A DNA stretch of 64,000 nucleotides from Patagioenas fasciata (Eukaryota; Chordata; Aves; Columbiformes; Columbidae). This document shows, in pieces, positions 60,901-64,000 of this stretch (positions within the stretch are counted from its first letter, which is position 1; every line of letters begins with the position of its first letter). The notes beneath the pieces were generated by a model. It was given only the letters and a program-made list of their open reading frames with translations. It was not told the DNA's origin and searched no databases. The position numbers were made by a program, and so were the translations under genes. Location: assembly GCF_037038585.1 (NCBI RefSeq), contig NC_092525.1, positions 24,572,867 through 24,636,866 on the forward strand. Direction: 5' to 3'.

Positions 60901-62814
60901 ATTAGAGAGCAGTGTAGGGGAAAGGGACCTGGGGGTCCTGGTGGACAGCAGGATGACCATGAGCCAGCACTGTGCCCTTGTGGCCAGGAAGGCTAATGGC
61001 ATCCTTGGGTGTATTACAAGGGGGGTGGTCAGTAGATCGAGAGAGGTCCTCCTTCCCCTCTACTCCGCCCTGGTGAGACCCCATCTGGAATATTGTGTCC
61101 AGTTCTGGGCCCCTCAGTTCAAGAAGGACAGGGAACTGCTGGAGAGGGTCCAGCGTAGGGCAACAAAGATGATTAAGGGAGTGGAGCATCTCCCTTATGA
61201 AGAAAGGCTGAGGGAGCTGGGGCTCTTTAGTTTGGAGAAGAAGAGACTGAGGGGTGACCTTATTAATGTTTATAAATATATAAAGGGTGAGTGCCACGAG
61301 GACGGAGTCAGGCTCTTCTCAGTGGCAAACAATGATAGGACAAGGGGCAATGGGATCAAGCTGGAACACAAGAGGTTCCACTTAAATTTGAGAAAGAACT
61401 TCTTCTCAGTGAGGGTAACAGAGCACTGGAACAGGCTACCCAGGGAGGTTGTGGAGTCTCCTTCCCTGGAGACATTCAAAGCCCGCCTGGACACATTCCT
61501 GTGCAACCTCACCTAGGCGTTCCTGCTCCAGCAGGGGGATTGGACTAGATGATCTTTTGAGGTCCCTTCCAATCCCAAACATACTGTGATATCGTGATAC
61601 TGTGATATTAAAAGCAATTCAACATAAAATTTAATACAGGGTGTTTCAAAAAGATGGACACAATTTCAAAGTGCAATATTTCACAATGGCAACATGTTAC
61701 AGTTACATAAAAAATTATGAACAGTTTAATGAGTTATCAAGTTTTAGCAACCTTTTAATAAGTGCTCTATGTTCCCTTCACCTGCAGTACAGGACAACAT
61801 CGACGTGATAGTTGAATTTCTGAGAACACAATAATTTCAAATTGCGTCCATTTTTCTGAAACACCCATTGTCCTATAACCCAAAGCGGTCCTTTGCAGAC
61901 TGCCCACCCTCCTGCCGAGCACCACAGCTCAGCTCAGTCACAGCCAGTTCCTTCTCCTCCTCTCCTGGAGTCTCTGCAATTGACTCAGCTGGCACACGAT
62001 CCAAGCGCGCTCCCAGCCCACTGCAAACGCAGATGTTCTCCCCTGCCCCGTACGTGCTTATCCCGCTCTCTGGCAGAGGCCGACATGTGTCCTGGGCCAC
62101 AGGAGGGGTCCCGCTACACAGCCCGCCGGACACTCTCGGCCCTGGGAGCGGCAGGCCCGCGCCACGGCGGGCAGCCCGCGGGGAGCTCGGGGCCGTCTCG
62201 CTCTCCCCAGCCGGGAGGCGGCCGCTGCCAGCAGTGCCCGGAGCCGGCTGCGGGGCTGCCCGGCGTTGCACAGCGCGGAGCATCGGGAGCTGAGAGCACG
62301 GCCCGAGGCCGGGACAGCCGCACAGAAGTCACGGGAGACACGGTCACTCCCACCCGCGCCCCCAACAGCCACACTGCCGCTTCCACGGGAGCTCGTTCTG
62401 CGCCGCTCTCGCCCGCTGCGGGTGCGCTCCCTTCATCGGCGCGGGCTGGCGGGGCTCGCCGGGCCCCGGCCTGGGTCTCCCATCAGTCGCGCCCCGCGTC
62501 CCCTTGCCCGGCCGGGCCGCAGCCATGCCGCAGTCGCGCTCAACCTTCCGGGGCTCCGCACCCTTCAGCTAAGCTCCGGGCAGCGCCCCACTGGACGCGA
62601 TGGGAGGGTCGGCCTGGCACCCGCATGGGACCAACCGCAGTCCCGCCGCAGCCGCCAGCGGGGCCGCGGCCTCAGAGCCGCCCTGCCAGCCCAGCGGCGT
62701 GACCGCAGCGCCCGCTCCCACGTCCCCCTCACCGAAGCCCTTGATGAGCTCCGTAAAGACGCCCGGGTCGCTCTCCATGAGGCACCACTCGCCGGCGCTG
62801 CTCCCCCCCGACAT
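42907..62814 (-). CDS. UCHL5: UCHL5 (UCH37) deubiquitinase, complete spliced CDS in 11 exons
   Basis: Cysteine protease of the UCH (C12) family. The family member UCHL5 trims ubiquitin chains on the 26S proteasome when bound to ADRM1/RPN13 and is held inactive in INO80 by NFRKB. Joining exons 62814-62733, 59890-59827, 58077-57972, 50434-50309, 50222-50161, 50085-49955, 48407-48344, 47213-47111, 46702-46589, 44849-44751 and 42951-42907 gives 331 codons plus TGA with no internal stop; all introns are GT-AG. The catalytic domain is about residues 9-230, with oxyanion Gln84 (FFAKQ), nucleophile Cys90 (NNACATQ), His166 (DAFHFVSY) and Asp181 (YELDG). A helical linker and the ULD domain ([20 protein letters not shown] region, 285-317) follow, ending in a Lys-rich tail. 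Human UCHL5 is 329 residues; the two extra residues here are in the N-terminus ([10 protein letters not shown]). The ATG at 62814 has G at -3 and lies in a CpG island. Identification is very secure; the paralogue BAP1 is excluded by length and the C-terminal tail. Confidence 0.97.
42952..44750 (-). other. UCHL5: UCHL5 intron 10
   Basis: A 1.8-kb AT-rich intron before the short terminal coding exon. Nothing recognisable. Confidence 0.85.
44751..44849 (-). CDS. UCHL5: UCHL5 coding exon 10, ULD domain (residues 285-317)
   Basis: A 99-nt, phase 0/0 exon encoding [20 protein letters not shown], then [13 protein letters not shown]. This is the core of the C-terminal ULD/KEKE segment, which in the family binds the DEUBAD domain of ADRM1 or NFRKB. 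Acceptor ATTTTAG, donor GTGAGT. Confidence 0.96.
44850..46588 (-). other. UCHL5: UCHL5 intron 9
   Basis: A 1.74-kb AT-rich intron with an uninterrupted T23 run on the plus strand at 45495-45517 (A23 on the transcribed RNA) and an A-run near 46131-46145. No repeat family was recognised. Confidence 0.85.
45495..45517. repeat. T23 homopolymer in UCHL5 intron 9
   Basis: Twenty-three consecutive T on the plus strand, the longest homopolymer seen in the window. Likely length-polymorphic. Confidence 0.9.
46589..46702 (-). CDS. UCHL5: UCHL5 coding exon 9, coiled linker (residues 247-284)
   Basis: A 114-nt, phase 0/0 exon encoding [20 protein letters not shown], then [18 protein letters not shown]. 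It is rich in Glu, Lys and Gln and likely alpha-helical. It varies from the human sequence at several positions (SSN, KYQ, EEN), fitting a less constrained linker. Acceptor GTGGAAG, donor GTACGT. Confidence 0.95.
46703..47110 (-). other. UCHL5: UCHL5 intron 8
   Basis: A 0.41-kb intron with GT-AG ends. No feature seen. Confidence 0.85.
47111..47213 (-). CDS. UCHL5: UCHL5 coding exon 8 (residues 212-246)
   Basis: A 103-nt exon encoding [20 protein letters not shown], then [14 protein letters not shown]. The first half closes the UCH domain; the second half starts the charged helical linker towards the ULD domain. Acceptor CTCATTTAG, donor GTAGGC. Phase 0 out. Confidence 0.95.
47214..48343 (-). 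other. UCHL5: UCHL5 intron 7
   Basis: A 1.13-kb AT-rich intron. Nothing recognisable beyond short A runs. Confidence 0.85.
48344..48407 (-). CDS. UCHL5: UCHL5 coding exon 7 (residues 191-212)
   Basis: A 64-nt exon encoding [22 protein letters not shown] after acceptor TATTTTCTAG, before donor GTAAAT. This is the last beta/helix part of the UCH core before the linker. The phase out is 2, completed by exon 8. Confidence 0.95.
48408..49954 (-). other. UCHL5: UCHL5 intron 6
   Basis: A 1.55-kb AT-rich intron. The 103-codon and 78-codon minus-strand open stretches inside (48894-49205, 49257-49493) are hydrophobic low-information translations of T-rich sequence and are not supported as exons. Confidence 0.85.
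49955..50085 (-). CDS. UCHL5: UCHL5 coding exon 6 with catalytic His and Asp (residues 147-191)
   Basis: A 131-nt exon encoding [20 protein letters not shown], then [20 protein letters not shown] and IDL. His166 and Asp181 complete the catalytic triad with Cys90. The acceptor is AATTGCAG and the donor GTAATA. The phase out is 1. Confidence 0.97.
50161..50222 (-). CDS. UCHL5: UCHL5 coding exon 5 (residues 127-147)
   Basis: A 62-nt exon encoding [20 protein letters not shown] plus two bases of Arg147, after acceptor TGCTTTCAG and before donor GTAACG. It sits between an 86-nt and a 75-nt intron, so exons 4-6 form a compact cluster. The segment corresponds to the UCH active-site crossover region. 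Confidence 0.95.
50309..50434 (-). CDS. UCHL5: UCHL5 coding exon 4 with the catalytic cysteine (residues 85-126)
   Basis: A 126-nt, phase 0/0 exon encoding [18 protein letters not shown] and on to SQSFDAA. Cys90 in NNACATQ is the nucleophile (human Cys88). Acceptor TTTTTTCTAG, donor GTAAGT. The preceding intron is the longest of the gene at about 7.5 kb. Skipping this symmetric exon would keep the frame but remove the nucleophile. Confidence 0.97.
50435..57971 (-). other. UCHL5: UCHL5 intron 3, longest intron
   Basis: A 7.5-kb AT-rich intron before the catalytic-cysteine exon. It carries simple-sequence tracts: a G-rich run at 56483-56502, an A/C-rich run at 57163-57210 and a T16 run at 57409-57424. 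No transposon could be identified by eye. The short ORFs inside it show no recognisable protein. Confidence 0.85.
56483..56502. repeat. G-rich tract, possible quadruplex
   Basis: G8-TA-G5-T-G4 on the plus strand, inside UCHL5 intron 3 (template strand). Splitting the G8 run gives four G runs with short loops. Confidence 0.6.
57972..58077 (-). CDS. UCHL5: UCHL5 coding exon 3 (residues 49-84)
   Basis: A 106-nt exon after acceptor TTTTTTAG, before donor GTAAGC. It encodes [17 protein letters not shown] and on to DTIFFAKQ. The closing Gln84 is the oxyanion-hole glutamine of the UCH active site (Gln82 in human numbering). The exon ends in phase 0. Confidence 0.96.
58078..59826 (-). other. UCHL5: UCHL5 intron 2
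   Basis: A 1.75-kb AT-rich intron. I see no coding similarity, RNA gene or recognisable repeat; only short A/C-rich runs such as those near 58105-58130 and 59720-59755. Confidence 0.85.
59827..59890 (-). CDS. UCHL5: UCHL5 coding exon 2 (residues 28-49)
   Basis: A 64-nt exon between acceptor TTATTTCAG and donor GTAAGG. With the leftover G of exon 1 it encodes [22 protein letters not shown], a conserved UCHL5 segment. The phase out is 2 and is completed by the first base of exon 3. It is too short to appear as a stand-alone ORF and was found by splice-site and protein matching. Confidence 0.95.
60515..61612 (+). mobile_element. 5'-truncated CR1 LINE, 3' half of ORF2 and 3' end
   Basis: An open stretch of 346 codons (60476-61516, opening at a TTG rather than an ATG) matches the CR1 reverse transcriptase C-terminal half from about 60520. 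It contains [20 protein letters not shown], the catalytic FADD (FADDTKLGG), [25 protein letters not shown] and the conserved end [18 protein letters not shown]. After the TAG comes the CR1 3' UTR (GATGATCTTTTGAGGTCCCT) and a tail of ACTGTGAT/ATCGTGAT units at 61582-61612. The 5' end is truncated, as is usual for LINEs. It lies in UCHL5 intron 1 in antisense orientation. Fingers/palm start and the endonuclease domain are missing, so it is immobile on its own. The absence of stops suggests a fairly young copy. Confidence 0.93.
61637..61868 (-). mobile_element. Short mariner-type element with terminal inverted repeats (MITE-like)
   Basis: The left end (61637) reads CAGGGTGTTTCAAAAAGATG and the right end, reverse-complemented, GGGTGTTTCAGAAAAATGGA. 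The ends match over about 30 bp with few differences (both continue ATGGAC.CAATTT.AAA). A TA precedes the left end. On the minus strand, 61800-61744 reads [18 protein letters not shown] and stop, which resembles the C-terminal tail of mariner transposases (C..T.G..IEHL). I infer an internally deleted mariner that kept both ends and the last codons. Family unnamed; Galluhop is a candidate to test. Confidence 0.7.
62733..62814 (-). CDS. UCHL5: UCHL5 coding exon 1 (residues 1-27 plus one base)
   Basis: Encodes the N-terminus [20 protein letters not shown] and on to LIKGF. It ends GGCTTCG before the donor GTGAGG at 62732. The phase after the exon is 1. The N-terminus is two residues longer than I expect for the human protein. 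The [14 protein letters not shown] segment begins the UCH fold and contributes to ubiquitin contact in the family. The start is the first ATG of the conserved frame, with G at -3. Confidence 0.95.
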
Positions 62815-62940
62815 GGCGACGGCCCGCGCGCTCCCTCAGGCTGGGACCGCCGCCGGCCAGCTGAGCTGCGAGGCCCACGCACGCCGCTCCCTTCCCGGCA
62901 GGCCCCGCGGCCCACGCCGCGCCTGTCATCTCTATGGTGA

Positions 62941-62963
62941 GGCGGGGCGGGAGCAGGAAGCGG
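62941..62963. promoter_or_regulatory. GC box plus ETS-like site upstream of UCHL5
   Basis: GGCGGGGCGG is followed within a few bases by GAGCAGGAAGCGG, which resembles an SP1/KLF site and an ETS core side by side. They lie about 130-150 bp upstream of the UCHL5 ATG, a typical position for a TATA-less CpG-island promoter. Motif match only. Confidence 0.4.
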
Positions 62964-63600
62964 CGGCAGGGACTAGATCCGGGGCAGCCGTTGCTGCCGC
63001 CGGCGGCACCGCCGCGGCCGCGGAGGGGCCGTGCCTCCGCCTCGCGGCTCCGCTCCTGTGGTGGCTGAGGGGCGGCGGACGGAGGAAACCTCCTGTCCCG
63101 CGGCAGGAAGCTGCCTCGGCCCAGCGGCCCCGCTCCATCCGGGCACTGCGGTGCGGGGGCGGTGGGCGCGGCCCCATCCGGGTCCCGGGGATGCTGTCGG
63201 GGCGCCGGCGGGGCGGGGCTGCGGGAGACGCGGAGCCTTCGGCGGCCGGAGCGGGACCTGCCGTGCCTGCCCCCCGCGCCCGGAGCCGGCTCCACCACCG
63301 CCCCGGCTGCCCTCCCCACCGCAGCTCCCCGGGGCTGCACCACTACTCGGCGTTGGAGGCCGTGCTAGCCCGGGCAGGCCCTGCCCCGCGGCCCCTCCCA
63401 GGCCGCGGCCTCGCAGGCAAGTCGCGCCTCCCGAGGGAGCGCTGAGGGTGGGGGGCGCGAGCCCGTCCCGGGCGGGCAACCCGCGGTGCGGTGGGTGTGC
63501 GGGCTCACTCTCAGGGTCAGCCCCGACGGGGGCGGGTGGCCTCTGCGGCGGGGTTGACACGGCTGCGGAGGGAATCCCAAGGGGCCGTGTCTGTCCGTGG

Positions 63601-64000
63601 GTATCTCCTGCTGGCACCTGCGCCTGAGGGGATTAGCGGGCCTGTCCTTTGGGGTTGCTTCTCAGCTTACTCATCACTTGTATTTATTTTCTTTATGGAG
63701 ACTCACAGCTACACTCACAGGTTGTCAAGTATCAACTTAAGATGCTGTTTTCTCCAGTCAGTACATTTTTATTAAGCAAATTCTGCGGTAGAATTTTTTG
63801 ACCAAGTGTGTGGTTCTCATAGTGTTGTATTTCCTGTGCTGTCATCACACTGGTCATCGTGGCATTTGTGAGCTGGAGAATGTTCTGCTACTATTCCTGT
63901 TTAGATAGAGATGCTTCTTTTCTGAAGCATGAAGACTTACGTTATTGTCAGAGCTCTGCTGTAGTGCAGATATATTGTTACAAGCATATTTCAGAGTGAT
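63601..64000 (+). other. Right flank, presumed first intron of the divergent gene
   Basis: Sequence returns to AT-rich composition after the CpG island. If RO60 starts in the island on the plus strand, this would be its 5' region or first intron. No coding exon, start codon context or conserved domain is seen before the window ends. Confidence 0.3.

Larger units (their letters stand above)
59891..62732 (-). other. UCHL5: UCHL5 intron 1, with CR1 and mariner-like insertions
   Basis: A 2.8-kb intron. Its 5' part (62.0-62.7 kb) belongs to the CpG island. It then holds the mariner-like inverted-repeat element (61637-61868) and a CR1 copy in the opposite orientation to the gene (about 60520-61612). 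The remainder (59891-60515) is AT-rich with a short A/C tract near 60040-60070; nothing further is recognised. Confidence 0.85.
62080..63600. promoter_or_regulatory. CpG island; probable bidirectional UCHL5/RO60 promoter
   Basis: This is the only long CpG-dense stretch in the window; the sequence switches from AT-rich to GC-rich near 62 kb and back near 63.65 kb. It covers UCHL5 exon 1 and about 0.8 kb upstream of it. It contains GC boxes (GGCGGGGCGG at 62941-62950, another near 63210-63218) and an ETS-like AGGAAGCGG next to the first box. No TATA box stands out. In human, RO60 (TROVE2) starts head-to-head with UCHL5; the same arrangement is inferred here. Several long ORFs in this block are by-products of stop-poor GC-rich sequence. 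Confidence 0.8.

Noticed and set aside
60631-61512. Minus-strand ORFs of 71-131 codons opposite the CR1 copy
   Set aside because: They are antisense shadows of the CR1 reverse-transcriptase frame and resemble no protein.
61868-63627. Long overlapping ORFs on both strands (up to 281 codons) in the GC-rich block
   Set aside because: Stop codons are rare by composition in a CpG island; the frames overlap on both strands, read as Ala/Pro/Arg/Gly-rich, and show no domain. Only the UCHL5 exon 1 frame is supported.
1-64000. CRISPR arrays, rRNA, tRNA, bacterial operons or phage genes
   Set aside because: No regularly spaced repeats, no cloverleaf or rRNA signature that I could recognise, and the gene architecture is clearly eukaryotic. 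A tRNAscan/Infernal run would be needed to exclude small RNA genes or snoRNAs in the UCHL5 introns.

Overview
This window is vertebrate nuclear DNA, most likely from a bird. The evidence is a spliced GT-AG gene with long AT-rich introns, a CpG-island promoter, two CR1-type LINE copies with the octamer-like 3' tail typical of avian and other sauropsid CR1 elements, and few other interspersed repeats. There are no bacterial-style gene clusters. The species cannot be fixed from the sequence alone.

One protein-coding gene can be read completely: UCHL5 (UCH37), the proteasome- and INO80-associated ubiquitin C-terminal hydrolase, on the minus strand. Eleven coding exons lie between 62814 (ATG) and 42907 (stop). 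Every junction is GT-AG, the phases close exactly, and the joined CDS encodes 331 residues. The catalytic set Q84, C90, H166 and D181 is intact, and the C-terminal ULD tail with its Lys-rich end is present.

Layout. 1-42.3 kb is gene-poor intergenic DNA. It holds one CR1 3' fragment (8516-8702), a 35-bp tandem duplication (12152-12221), a decayed Hsmar1-like mariner (about 21640-22280, minus strand), a GC-rich island (33838-34225), and hydrophobic but broken open stretches near the left edge. 42.3-62.8 kb is UCHL5 from 3' UTR to start codon. Its first intron carries a 5'-truncated CR1 with a 346-codon open reverse-transcriptase stretch, immediately followed by a roughly 230-bp element with terminal inverted repeats that looks like an internally deleted mariner. 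62.0-63.6 kb is a dense CpG island. It covers UCHL5 exon 1 and probably acts as a bidirectional promoter, because a divergent plus-strand gene (RO60/TROVE2 in known vertebrate synteny) is expected to the right. No RO60 coding exon lies inside the window.

No prokaryotic-type system, CRISPR array, rRNA or tRNA gene was recognised. The unusual content is transposon-related: two unrelated mariner-type remnants, one Hsmar1-like and one deleted to its ends, in a type of genome usually poor in DNA transposons.
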